Assembly: GCF_947502445.1 (NCBI RefSeq)
Contig: NZ_CANMZW010000028.1
Coordinates: 1-64,000 of the forward strand
DNA: 64,000 nt
DNA from: an uncultured Brevibacillus sp.
GTDB taxonomy: Bacteria > Bacillota > Bacilli > Brevibacillales > Brevibacillaceae
Direction of reading: 5' to 3'
Below are positions 53,362-61,480 of the stretch, in pieces. Numbering within the stretch: position 1 is the first letter of the stretch; each line of letters opens with the position of its first letter. A program made the translations under genes and the position numbers. The notes below the pieces were generated by a model. It saw only the letters and a list, made by a program, of their open reading frames with translations, was not told the DNA's origin and ran no database searches.

Positions 53362-55893
53362 TTGAAAAAGGGGAAGCTTGCCAAGTTGTACACGATTACG
53401 ACAGCAGCGGTGCTAGCAGGTAGCTTGATTATGCCGGTAGCACCACAGACTGCCCATGCCGACCGGGGGGTTGTCGATTTGTGGAAAGCGATCAAACCGC
53501 TCGCCACAATCGCCAGCGCCATGAATACCGGGGCCCATCCAGATGACGAGCACAGTGCCATGCTTGCGTATCTGTCACTGGGTAGGGGAGTGGATACGTC
53601 CAGCGTCATCGCAAACAGGGGGGAAGGTGGCCAAAACGAAATTGGCAGTGAGCTGGGTAATGCCCTGGGAATTATCCGCACACGCGAATTACAGGAGGCT
53701 TCCAAAATCACCAACATTCATTTGGAAAATTTGAGTGAAAAAATCGATGACCCGATTTTTGATTTCGGCTTTTCCAAGAGTCCTGATGAAACACTGGAAA
53801 AATGGGGAGAGCAAGTTGCGTACGAAAAGCTGATTCGTAAAATCCGTACAATCCGACCTGATGTAGTAATACCCGCATTTCTGAACGAACCTTCGACTCA
53901 CGGCCATCATCGAGCGATCAATGTCATTACCGTGCGAGCTTTCAAGGATGCAGCCGATCCGAACGTTTTTCCCGAGCAGCTAAAAGAAGGGCTCGCACCA
54001 TGGCAAGTGAAAAAGCTGTATTTGCCAGCAAAGGAATCCGACTACTCTGTGAGTGTTCCTGTCGGCGACTACGACGAAATTTACGGCGCTTCGTATTTAC
54101 AGCTGGGTGAGGAATCCCGTTTCATGCACAAGAGCCAAGGAATGGGACGCCACTACGACGAGGGGCCGACCTTCAACTACTACAAGCTGGATCAGGCTGT
54201 AGTGGAGAGCAAAAAGAAAGAAACGGACTTTTTCGATGGAATCGCTTATACCTTTGACGATTTAGCCAAGGAGGTTGCAAACCAGCCTGGCGGAGAAAAA
54301 ATAGCTGCTGATCTGAAAAAGCTGCAAAAGGATTCTTCCGAAGTAATTGCAGCATATCCACAGTTTGCGACAGTAGCCAAGGAAGTACATGAAATGCTCG
54401 CTGACGTGCAAAAAACAACAGTGACTGTAAAAGCAGCTAATCTGCCTGCCGACACAAAAACAGACCTGCTGCATCGCCTGGATGTCAAGCAGGCACAGCT
54501 GAACAAGGCAAGTGCCGAGGCACTTTCTCTGGTGACAAAGGTGAAGCCGGAGACTACCGAACTGGTGGCTGGTCAAAAAACAAAAGTAACCGTGACTGCC
54601 TACAACGGAGGACAGAGCAAAATCAGCAAGGTTGATTTGAAATTAAACGTTCCAGCAGGCTGGGCGGCAAAAGCTTTGTCCACTACGAGCTTTTCGCAGC
54701 TGGGCTACAATCAGACGGTAAAAACGACGTTTGACGTATCCGTTCCAGCAAATGCGGAGTTGTTCCAACCGTACGGCGCGCCAGCGATTACGGCTGACGT
54801 TTCGTACAGCCTATCCGGCCAAGCAGCCAATAGCCATGTTGTGCCAGCTGATGCAATTGCAGTCCTTCCATCTTTTTCGCTGGTACCAAGCCCAAGCGCT
54901 ACCGTATTGAATACGCAAAAGCCGGAGGAGCCGATTCCTGTCAAGGTAACGGTGAAAAACTACAATCCTGGTGCAGCACAAACGAACATTTCTCTCGATG
55001 TACCAAAAGGCTGGACAGTAGAGCCTAAAGCAGCACCACTCGCTTTTGACGCAAAAGGAGAAACGAAGTCAGTTGCCTTTACGGTAAAAGCTGCTGCATC
55101 TGTCAAGCCGGATCCATACACGATCACGGCTGTCGCAACAGGTGGAGGAAAAGAAAGCCGCCATGGCGTACAGGTCATTCGTTATCCACATCTGGGAACG
55201 ACTTACTTCGTGCAGCCTTCGACAGTTGCGATCCAGGCGTTTGATCTCAAGGTACCTGCTGGTCTCAAGGTCGGCTACGTATCCAGCGGCTTTGACAATA
55301 TCGATCAATACTTGTCGCAGGTCGGCGTCAATGTGACGAATTTGACTGCGAAAGATATTGAGTCAGGTGATCTTAGCCAGTACAACACGATCGTTTTGGG
55401 TATTCGCGCATACGGCTTCCGTCCCGAGCTGATTCCAAGCAATGAGCGTTTGCTTAAATACGTGGAAAACGGCGGCAATCTCGTCGTGCAGTATCATAAG
55501 CCCGAAGACAAATGGAAGCCGGAGCTCGCTCCTTATCCAATCAAAATCGGTGCGCCGTTGATTCAGTGGCGCGTGACGGATGAAAACTCCAAAGTCACGA
55601 TGCTGGCACCTGATCATCCGCTGTTCAACACGCCAAACAAGATCACAGAAGGGGATTGGGATAACTGGATTCAAGACCGCTCGGCGTACAACCCGGCTGA
55701 GTGGGGCAAGGAATATACCGAGCTGATCGCAAATGGTGACCCAGGAGAGAATGAGTTTACAGGAACGTTCCTCTCTGCCAAATACGGCAAAGGAACCTAT
55801 ACCTACAGCTCGCTTGTCTGGTACCGAGAAATTCCTGCTCTGGTGCCTGGCGCGATTCGGATGTTTGTAAACATGGTCAGCCTGCATCAGTAA
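53362..55893 (+). CDS. Large PIG-L family deacetylase with NEW3-type domains, secreted paralogue
   Basis: 843-residue paralogue of the preceding gene with the same domain order, including AHPDDE and HGHH metal motifs and the C-terminal 'YNTIVLGIRAYG' domain. It starts with a clear signal peptide (MKKGKLAKLYTITTAAVLAG..., cleavage after AHA). The TTG at 53362 is chosen because GGAGGAGAG lies 6 bases upstream and gives a normal KK signal sequence; the ATG at 53347 would add five residues. Compartment is the main difference from its partner, so one could act outside and one inside the cell on the same class of substrate. Confidence 0.88.
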   Translation: MKKGKLAKLYTITTAAVLAGSLIMPVAPQTAHADRGVVDLWKAIKPLATIASAMNTGAHPDDEHSAMLAYLSLGRGVDTSSVIANRGEGGQNEIGSELGNALGIIRTRELQEASKITNIHLENLSEKIDDPIFDFGFSKSPDETLEKWGEQVAYEKLIRKIRTIRPDVVIPAFLNEPSTHGHHRAINVITVRAFKDAADPNVFPEQLKEGLAPWQVKKLYLPAKESDYSVSVPVGDYDEIYGASYLQLGEESRFMHKSQGMGRHYDEGPTFNYYKLDQAVVESKKKETDFFDGIAYTFDDLAKEVANQPGGEKIAADLKKLQKDSSEVIAAYPQFATVAKEVHEMLADVQKTTVTVKAANLPADTKTDLLHRLDVKQAQLNKASAEALSLVTKVKPETTELVAGQKTKVTVTAYNGGQSKISKVDLKLNVPAGWAAKALSTTSFSQLGYNQTVKTTFDVSVPANAELFQPYGAPAITADVSYSLSGQAANSHVVPADAIAVLPSFSLVPSPSATVLNTQKPEEPIPVKVTVKNYNPGAAQTNISLDVPKGWTVEPKAAPLAFDAKGETKSVAFTVKAAASVKPDPYTITAVATGGGKESRHGVQVIRYPHLGTTYFVQPSTVAIQAFDLKVPAGLKVGYVSSGFDNIDQYLSQVGVNVTNLTAKDIESGDLSQYNTIVLGIRAYGFRPELIPSNERLLKYVENGGNLVVQYHKPEDKWKPELAPYPIKIGAPLIQWRVTDENSKVTMLAPDHPLFNTPNKITEGDWDNWIQDRSAYNPAEWGKEYTELIANGDPGENEFTGTFLSAKYGKGTYTYSSLVWYREIPALVPGAIRMFVNMVSLHQ

Positions 55894-55944
55894 AAGCAGC
55901 ATTTCGCGGTCCGTAGTAGGATCACGATTCTTTAGCAAAAGTGG

Positions 55945-55980
55945 TGAAGCGATTCTCTTTTTGGATCGCTTCCCCTCCTT
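55945..55980 (+). terminator. Possible terminator between the secreted deacetylase and lyase genes
   Basis: GAAGCGAT and ATCGCTTC arms around an 11-base loop, then CCCCTCCTTTTG. The T-run is weak, so read-through into the lyase gene is likely. Confidence 0.45.
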
Positions 55981-56045
55981 TTGCGAAAGAGATTTCGTCG
56001 CAGAAAACGTAGCCAACGAATCGGCAGGGAAGGAGATGCGAAAAG

Positions 56046-57554
56046 ATGGATTACAGAGAACGGATTTTTCAGCAGGAGGGGGCTAGTTTCCCTGGGAAGA
56101 CGTATGTGGAGGCTGTGTTGGAGCCTGCTTTTAACGAGGCCAAAAATCATCTCTTGGAACCGATGATGGCCATCAACAAGGCGCATCTGATCATGCTGCG
56201 TGAACAGGAATTGATTACCGATGATGAAGCGAGAATGATTGCTCGTGCACTCAGCGGTATTGAGCTGGATGAACTGCGTCGCTCTTCGTATACCGGGCAG
56301 TTTGAAGATTTGTTCTTTCAGGTAGAGAGCCGTCTGCTGGAGCTGGCACCGGATGTAGCGGGCAATCTGCATCTGGCAAGAAGCCGCAATGACATGGGGA
56401 TTACGATATACCGCATGGTGCTGCGTGAAAAACTGCTTGTGACCCTCACATCTGCCCTCTATCTGAAAGAGCATTTGCTCCTCTTTGCACATGAACATGC
56501 GGAGACGGTGATGATTGGCTATACGCATACCCAGCAGGCACAGCCAACAACGATGGCTCATTACATGTTGGCTGCTACTGATTTGCTCAGCCGTGATATC
56601 AAAAGGCTTATCCAAGCGTATCACACATGCAACCGAAGTCCGATGGGGGCAGCGGCACTGACGACATCGGGCTTTGCAATCAGTCGCGAGCGAATGAAGG
56701 AATTGCTCGGATTTGACGAATTGGTAGAAAATTCCTATGATGCTGTATGTGGGGCCGATTATTTAGGAGAGGTTGCAACTGCGGTACAATTGGCAGCGAT
56801 CAACCTGGGACGTACCGTACAAGATATGCTGCTGTGGTGCACGCAGGAATTTGCCGGACTAAAAGTAGCAAGCCCCTATGTTCAGATTAGCTCGATCATG
56901 CCGCAAAAACGAAATCCGGTTTCCTTTGAACATATGCGTTCCTTATTGTCCAGTTGTGCAGGGAATGCCACGACCGTTCTGACGATGATGCACAATACAC
57001 CGTTCGGGGATATTGTGGATACAGAGGACGATATGCAGCCGTATGCGTGGCGCGGCATGTCCGTGCTGGAGCAAATGTATCGACTCATGGCGTGTGTGGT
57101 AGGAACGATGGAGGTAAACAAGGATGTTCTTCTGGAGCGGGCAAAAGAAAGCTATGCTACGGTAACAGAGCTGGCTGATACTTTGGTGCGCACAGATCGA
57201 ATCTCGTTTCGCAAGGCGCATCACATCGTAAGTGGTGTTGTAAAGGAAGCCATGAGCGCCGGGCTGGCAGCAAATCAAATCAGTCTCGAACTAGTAAATC
57301 GCGCAGCGCAAGCCGTCATCGGCAGAGAACTGGTACTCACAGCAGAAGAGCTGGGGCTCGCTTTAGACCCTGTTCATTTCGTTGCGATTCGCAAGCTGCC
57401 TGGCGGTCCGAGTCCTGATGAAATCAAACGGATGATCGGTGAACGCCAAAGGGCATGGCAGGAAGAGGCGGCATGGCTTGCGCAGGCGAAGCAGTCATGC
57501 ACGGCTGCAGCGCGAAAGCTCGACCAAATGACAGCCGAATGGAGTGTGGGGTAA
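56046..57554 (+). CDS. Argininosuccinate lyase family protein
   Basis: 502-residue member of the fumarase/argininosuccinate-lyase superfamily. The signature SSIMPQKRNP (282-291) and the catalytic His161 (GYTHTQQAQP) are present. The usual HARSRNDQ is LARSRNDMG here and the protein is longer than typical ArgH (~460). The context is not arginine biosynthesis: it stands between PIG-L deacetylases and a GlcNAc-kinase-like gene. The family splits C-N bonds releasing fumarate or a similar alkene acid, so a non-arginine N-substituted substrate is possible. Its stop overlaps the kinase start (TAATG). Confidence 0.85.
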   Translation: MDYRERIFQQEGASFPGKTYVEAVLEPAFNEAKNHLLEPMMAINKAHLIMLREQELITDDEARMIARALSGIELDELRRSSYTGQFEDLFFQVESRLLELAPDVAGNLHLARSRNDMGITIYRMVLREKLLVTLTSALYLKEHLLLFAHEHAETVMIGYTHTQQAQPTTMAHYMLAATDLLSRDIKRLIQAYHTCNRSPMGAAALTTSGFAISRERMKELLGFDELVENSYDAVCGADYLGEVATAVQLAAINLGRTVQDMLLWCTQEFAGLKVASPYVQISSIMPQKRNPVSFEHMRSLLSSCAGNATTVLTMMHNTPFGDIVDTEDDMQPYAWRGMSVLEQMYRLMACVVGTMEVNKDVLLERAKESYATVTELADTLVRTDRISFRKAHHIVSGVVKEAMSAGLAANQISLELVNRAAQAVIGRELVLTAEELGLALDPVHFVAIRKLPGGPSPDEIKRMIGERQRAWQEEAAWLAQAKQSCTAAARKLDQMTAEWSVG

Positions 57555-58573
57555 TGGCAGTGGTGCGGATTCCTCTTCTGGCAGTGGACGGAGGAGGCAC
57601 CAAGTGCCTGGCGGTGCTGGTGGACCGATCCAGTCAAGAAGTCGGAATAGGTCGTTCCGGCTCATGTAATTATCAGGGAATTGGAGAGGAAGCGGCATCA
57701 CGCGAGCTGATTGCTGCGATCGCACAGGCACTGGAGGATGCAAAAGCACGTAACGGGTTAACCGCTCAGTCGCAGCAACAGTTAGGCGATCAGGTGGAGT
57801 GGGAAGTGGAGTGTGCGGTGTTTGGTCTTGCCGGACTGGATACCGAGCATGACCGGCAGGTGATTTGTGGCATGGTGGAGAAAGTGCTTACGTCGCTAAA
57901 CATCCGCGTCCGCCATTTGATCGTAGAAAACGACAGCTTTGCGGCGCTGCTTGGCGCAACCGGCGGTAAGCCTGGTATTTTGGTGATAGCAGGAACAGGC
58001 TCGATTGCGTTTGGGGTAAATGAGAGTCAACAAACAGCGCGTGCAGGTGGCTGGGGGCATCGGGTTGGAGACGAAGGAAGCGGCTATTGGATCGGCAAGC
58101 AAGCCATTATGGCCGTTTTAAAGCATGCGGACGGCAGAGGTGAGAAAACGATCCTCAAAGAGCTGCTTCTCCCCTATGTCGGACTTGCGCGTGTAGATGA
58201 ATTATTTAACTGGACGTATAGCTCGCATTACTCGGTAGACAAGGTAGCCGAGCTGTCGCCACTTGTAAGTCAGGCAGCAGATGCCAATGATCAGGTGGCA
58301 CAAGCGATTCTGCAAGCAGCGGGAAAAGAGCTGTTTTTAGCGGTTCGTGCCGTCATTGACCAGCTGGAAATGAAAAATAAACCGTTTCAGATGATCTTGC
58401 AGGGAGGCGTCCTGCAAAACGACGAGCGTGTACGGGAGATTGTCGTAGAGCGGGTCAATCGCTATGCCTCGCAGGTCGTTATTGAAAGTGCGCAGAATGC
58501 TCCCATATACGGAGTGATTGCGAAAGGCTTGGCTTATCTCGATAGTCAGGAGAACCAGGCGAACGGTAAATGA
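57554..58573 (+). CDS. BadF/BadG/BcrA/BcrD-type ATPase, N-acetylglucosamine kinase-like
   Basis: 339-residue ASKHA-fold kinase. Phosphate loops DGGGTK (near residue 11), 'VENDSFAALLG' and 'VIAGTGSIAFG' are those of the GlcNAc/glucosamine kinase group (NAGK, MurK, GspK). It would phosphorylate an amino sugar after import. The ATG at 57554 overlaps the lyase stop codon and is preferred; upstream in-frame ATGs lie within the lyase gene. Together with deacetylases and nagB it gives a path from an N-acetyl hexosamine to fructose-6-phosphate. Confidence 0.85.
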   Translation: MAVVRIPLLAVDGGGTKCLAVLVDRSSQEVGIGRSGSCNYQGIGEEAASRELIAAIAQALEDAKARNGLTAQSQQQLGDQVEWEVECAVFGLAGLDTEHDRQVICGMVEKVLTSLNIRVRHLIVENDSFAALLGATGGKPGILVIAGTGSIAFGVNESQQTARAGGWGHRVGDEGSGYWIGKQAIMAVLKHADGRGEKTILKELLLPYVGLARVDELFNWTYSSHYSVDKVAELSPLVSQAADANDQVAQAILQAAGKELFLAVRAVIDQLEMKNKPFQMILQGGVLQNDERVREIVVERVNRYASQVVIESAQNAPIYGVIAKGLAYLDSQENQANGK

Positions 58574-58582
58574 GGTGCATAC

Positions 58583-59320
58583 ATGAAAAAAGTAATGGTT
58601 GTGTTCCCGCATCCAGATGATGAATCATTTGCATGCGGGGGCACGCTTGCAAAATGCCAGGATCACGGACAACAAACATGCCTATTATGCGTCACATCGG
58701 GGTGCAAGGGACGTTCGGGTCCGTTTGATATCGATTGCCGCGAGAAGCTGGCGCGTCATCGCGAACAGGAGCTGGGCAAAGCAGCAGAAGTACTGGGGAT
58801 CAATCGGCTTGATTTGTTCCGTTACCCGGACGGCTCCCTGGAGAATGCGGATCGGGAGGAGCTGATTGCAAAAATCCAGGCAGCGATTGTCGATTGGAAG
58901 CCAAATGTAGTTGTTACCTTTCCGCCAGACGGGGTAACAGGACATCCCGATCATATCGTCACATGTGAGGCGACTACGATCGCAGTAGAGCGAGCAGAGC
59001 TTCAGCTGACAACTGATGAATATCCTGATTTGTACTATGTGTCGATCCCTCACTACTATGACCACTGCCCGGACCGCGGACCAAAAGCGGCTGTACCGAT
59101 TACAGGAAAAGTGGACATTACTCTATATCGAACGCAAAAAGGGGAAGCGCTGCGTGCCCATCAAAGCCAGGTATATTCCGTCAATCGTGCCTATCCTGGC
59201 GTGATTGACGGGGATTTCGGGGTGATTGGCTGCTATGAATATTACACCTTGGTTCGTTCCGCAGGAAAAGCAGTCGAGCCAGTAGCAGCGACAAACGGAA
59301 TTCCGCTTATCGAGCTGTGA
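58583..59320 (+). CDS. PIG-L family deacetylase, BshB-like
   Basis: 245-residue cytoplasmic zinc deacetylase with metal motifs HPDDE (10-14) and HPDH (121-124). Size and sequence match BshB2/YojG-type enzymes, which deacetylate GlcNAc-malate in bacillithiol synthesis and mycothiol-type conjugates. It lies 9 bases behind the kinase gene. Either it acts in the amino-sugar pathway of this operon or it is a bacillithiol enzyme recruited here. Sequence alone cannot separate these. Confidence 0.86.
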   Translation: MKKVMVVFPHPDDESFACGGTLAKCQDHGQQTCLLCVTSGCKGRSGPFDIDCREKLARHREQELGKAAEVLGINRLDLFRYPDGSLENADREELIAKIQAAIVDWKPNVVVTFPPDGVTGHPDHIVTCEATTIAVERAELQLTTDEYPDLYYVSIPHYYDHCPDRGPKAAVPITGKVDITLYRTQKGEALRAHQSQVYSVNRAYPGVIDGDFGVIGCYEYYTLVRSAGKAVEPVAATNGIPLIEL

Positions 59321-59354
59321 CCATCGCCGAAAAACGTCTTCTATACTTTTAGGG

Positions 59355-59403
59355 AAAGACCCTTTCAAACCAGTTGATTCTGCCGGTTGCGAAGGGTCTT
59401 TTG
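59355..59403 (+). terminator. Terminator of the deacetylase/transport operon
   Basis: AAAGACCCTT (59356 on) pairs with AAGGGTCTTTT (59392-59402), with an internal ACCAG/CCGGT-type stem. Confidence 0.8.
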
Positions 59404-59493
59404 CCTATGAAAAGCATATTTGTGTGGCAGATCATGAAACCGTTTCCAGTTCCTGACGTATACGAATAAAAAGGGGAAGGGGAGTGGCCACAC

Positions 59494-59751
59494 ATGAGCT
59501 TGTTTCAATTCTTTTTCTCCAGGTATAAGTGCTTGGTTTATACGGCTCTTGGCCATGAAAATTATTTGCGTATCGTTCACAAGCTAGCGGCAGGTGGTGT
59601 GCAGTTTCGGACCAAATCGTATTCTAAGCAAGGGAATCAATTCGGTTCGCCTGCCTTTGGCTTTTTTCCGAGAAACGATTTTACGCAGTATGATATCTAT
59701 GTGAAAAAAGAAGACGAGTATAAAGCCCAAATGGCGATTCATGCGAAATGA
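59494..59751 (+). CDS. Small uncharacterised protein
   Basis: 85-residue protein with no signal peptide, rich in aromatic residues. It reads 'GHENYLRIVHKLAAGGVQFRTKS' in the middle and 'YDIYVKKEDEYKAQMAIHA' at the end, a layout resembling small DUF2007-like proteins. A good AAGGGGAAGGGGAG site precedes the ATG. No function can be assigned. Confidence 0.65.
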   Translation: MSLFQFFFSRYKCLVYTALGHENYLRIVHKLAAGGVQFRTKSYSKQGNQFGSPAFGFFPRNDFTQYDIYVKKEDEYKAQMAIHAK

Positions 59752-59845
59752 GATACTGCTGGAGCAAATCCTTCATGTACTTTTCGAACGTATAGGAATT
59801 TATAAGCGTGATGCTTATGAATTCCGGAGCGCATGAAAACTTTCC

Positions 59846-59895
59846 GCTAAACGCGGTCGCTCCTCCTTGTGGAAGCCTCGATAGAGGTTTTCTTA
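59846..59895. repeat. Structured ~50-bp interspersed repeat, copy 3
   Basis: 47/50 identical to copy 1 at 10872 and same orientation; core shared with 34852. The central hairpin is CC-TCCTTGT-GG here. It lies in the 234-base gap between the small protein and nitroreductase genes, which holds no gene. Confidence 0.8.
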
Positions 59896-59985
59896 GCCAC
59901 ATGACGCTATACGAACGAAACGGGCTTGTATATAATGAATGGTAAATTTGTGAAAGCTGCTTGGATGTAAAAGGAGGATGCAAAA

Positions 59986-60543
59986 ATGACCGTACAAGAC
60001 CTACTAAAAAACCGCAGAGCCGTGCGCAACTATATTCAGAAAGAAGTAGAGACCGAGAAAATACAAGCGCTGCTCGATTGCGCTGTCCTCGCGCCGAATG
60101 ACCGTTTGCGTCAGCCGTGGCATTTTTATGTGATCAGAGGAGAAGCCAAGCAACGCTTTGAGGACATTGCGAAGGCGTTTTTGCTGGAGCGTTTTCCAAC
60201 CAAACCGAATCTTGTGAACAGTTCACTGGAAGTTTTGGAAAAAACACCGCTGGTGATCGTTGCAACAGCAGATGTGATTCCCGGGGATGAAGCTTCGTCA
60301 GAAGACAATGAATATGCAGTATGCTGTGCGATTCATTCGATGTGGCTAGCTGCCAAGGAGCTGGGACTGGGAATGGTATGGCGGACAAGAGGTGTGGGAT
60401 TGGTTCGTGACGAGCGCTTGCTGCAATTCCTTGGCTCTCCTGAGAACAGGAAAGTGGTCGGCACGCTCTTTATCGGCTACCCGGATGGTGAAGCTCCAAA
60501 GACAGATCGTGTGGCTGCTGAGAACAAAACAACCTGGCTGTAA
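59986..60543 (+). CDS. Nitroreductase family protein
   Basis: 185-residue FMN-dependent oxidoreductase-like protein of normal family length. The N-terminal 'LLKNRRAVRNY' FMN-binding arginines, 'APNDRLRQPWHFYVI' and the C-terminal 'GTLFIGYPDGEAP' are typical of the short nitroreductase/YdjA group. It uses NAD(P)H to reduce nitro, quinone or similar compounds. Single gene with AAAAGGAGGATG before the ATG and a terminator after it. Confidence 0.9.
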   Translation: MTVQDLLKNRRAVRNYIQKEVETEKIQALLDCAVLAPNDRLRQPWHFYVIRGEAKQRFEDIAKAFLLERFPTKPNLVNSSLEVLEKTPLVIVATADVIPGDEASSEDNEYAVCCAIHSMWLAAKELGLGMVWRTRGVGLVRDERLLQFLGSPENRKVVGTLFIGYPDGEAPKTDRVAAENKTTWL

Positions 60544-60569
60544 GTAGGTAAACGATTCGCTTCAAATAA

Positions 60570-60615
60570 AAGGCCGTGGACAGCTCGCAAAAGCAGGACT
60601 TGCCACGGCTTTATT
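60570..60615 (+). terminator. Terminator after the nitroreductase gene
   Basis: GCCGTGG (60573-60579) pairs with CCACGGC (60603-60609), followed by TTTATTG. Confidence 0.65.
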
Positions 60616-60657
60616 GTATATGCCTGCTATTCGTGTCGACCCAGAGGCATACATATA

Positions 60658-60693
60658 CATCAAGTTGAATATTTATTCAATTTGATGTATAAT
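60658..60693 (+). promoter_or_regulatory. Sigma-A promoter overlapped by an ARG-box palindrome
   Basis: TTGAAT (60665-60670) and TATAAT (60688-60693) are 17 bases apart. The core TGAATATTTATTCA exactly fits the ArgR/AhrC consensus TGAAT-WWWW-ATTCA, and the dyad extends outward to CATCAA...TTGATG (60658-60687). The operator covers the -35 and spacer, so binding would repress. The tie to ArgR/AhrC is by consensus only. Confidence 0.75.
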
Positions 60694-60716
60694 TATTAAA
60701 AAGAGGAGGTATCACC

Positions 60717-61451
60717 TTGTATCCAAAACTAGAAGAACTGTCGCTGAACGCCTGGCCAGCTTTAGAAACGATGGTGTATGACGGTTGGCTCCTACGGTTC
60801 GCAGATGGCTATACCAAACGGGCAAACTCTGTATGTGCCCTGTATCCTTCAACGGAGGCGCTGGAGAGTAAAATAGCTGCTTGTGAAGCCTACTATCAGG
60901 GGAAGGGGCTTCCCACTATTTTTAAAATGACACCGTTCGCTGAGCCCCACGACCTGGATGAGTTATTGGAAGCAAAGGGATATGTCGCCCAGGCGTTTAC
61001 GAGCATGCAAGCTGTCTCGCTGGATAAAGTGGCAGCGCCGTCTCTCCACCTGGCCCGTTTTGACGAGTATGGCACAGAGGAGTGGAGAGACGCCTATTGC
61101 AGACTAAGCCACCAAGGAGAAAAGGCGAAAGAGACGATGACCAAGACGCTGGGAAACATAATCCCTCCAGCTTGTTATGCCTCGCTCTATGTGGACAACA
61201 AAATCGTGGCTTGCGGACTTGGAGTAGTGGAGCGAGAGTATATCGGACTATTTGATATCGTGACAGATCAAGCGTATCGGAATCAGGGTCTGGGCGAGCA
61301 GCTGGTCTTAAACCTATTGCAGTGGGGGCAGGAAAAAGGGGCAAAGTATTCGTATTTGCAGGTGCTGAAAGACAACCAGCCTGCTCTGCGCCTCTATGAA
61401 AAAATCGGCTACCATGAACAGTACGTGCATTGGTATCGGATAAAAGAGTAG
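60717..61451 (+). CDS. GNAT family N-acetyltransferase
   Basis: 244-residue acetyltransferase. The N-terminal half ('NAWPALETMVYDGWLLRFADGYTKRANSV') is a domain found in Rv0428c-like GNATs; the C-terminal half carries the acetyl-CoA loop 'VTDQAYRNQGLGEQLVLNLL' and 'VLKDNQPALRLYEKIGYHEQY'. TTG start 60717 with AGAGGAGG upstream. The ARG-box promoter suggests a job linked to arginine or glutamate metabolism, such as acetylating an amino acid, but no arg gene is adjacent and the acceptor is unknown. Confidence 0.88.
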   Translation: MYPKLEELSLNAWPALETMVYDGWLLRFADGYTKRANSVCALYPSTEALESKIAACEAYYQGKGLPTIFKMTPFAEPHDLDELLEAKGYVAQAFTSMQAVSLDKVAAPSLHLARFDEYGTEEWRDAYCRLSHQGEKAKETMTKTLGNIIPPACYASLYVDNKIVACGLGVVEREYIGLFDIVTDQAYRNQGLGEQLVLNLLQWGQEKGAKYSYLQVLKDNQPALRLYEKIGYHEQYVHWYRIKE

Positions 61452-61480
61452 TGCTTCACTCAAATAGAAAAGCGGACGCA

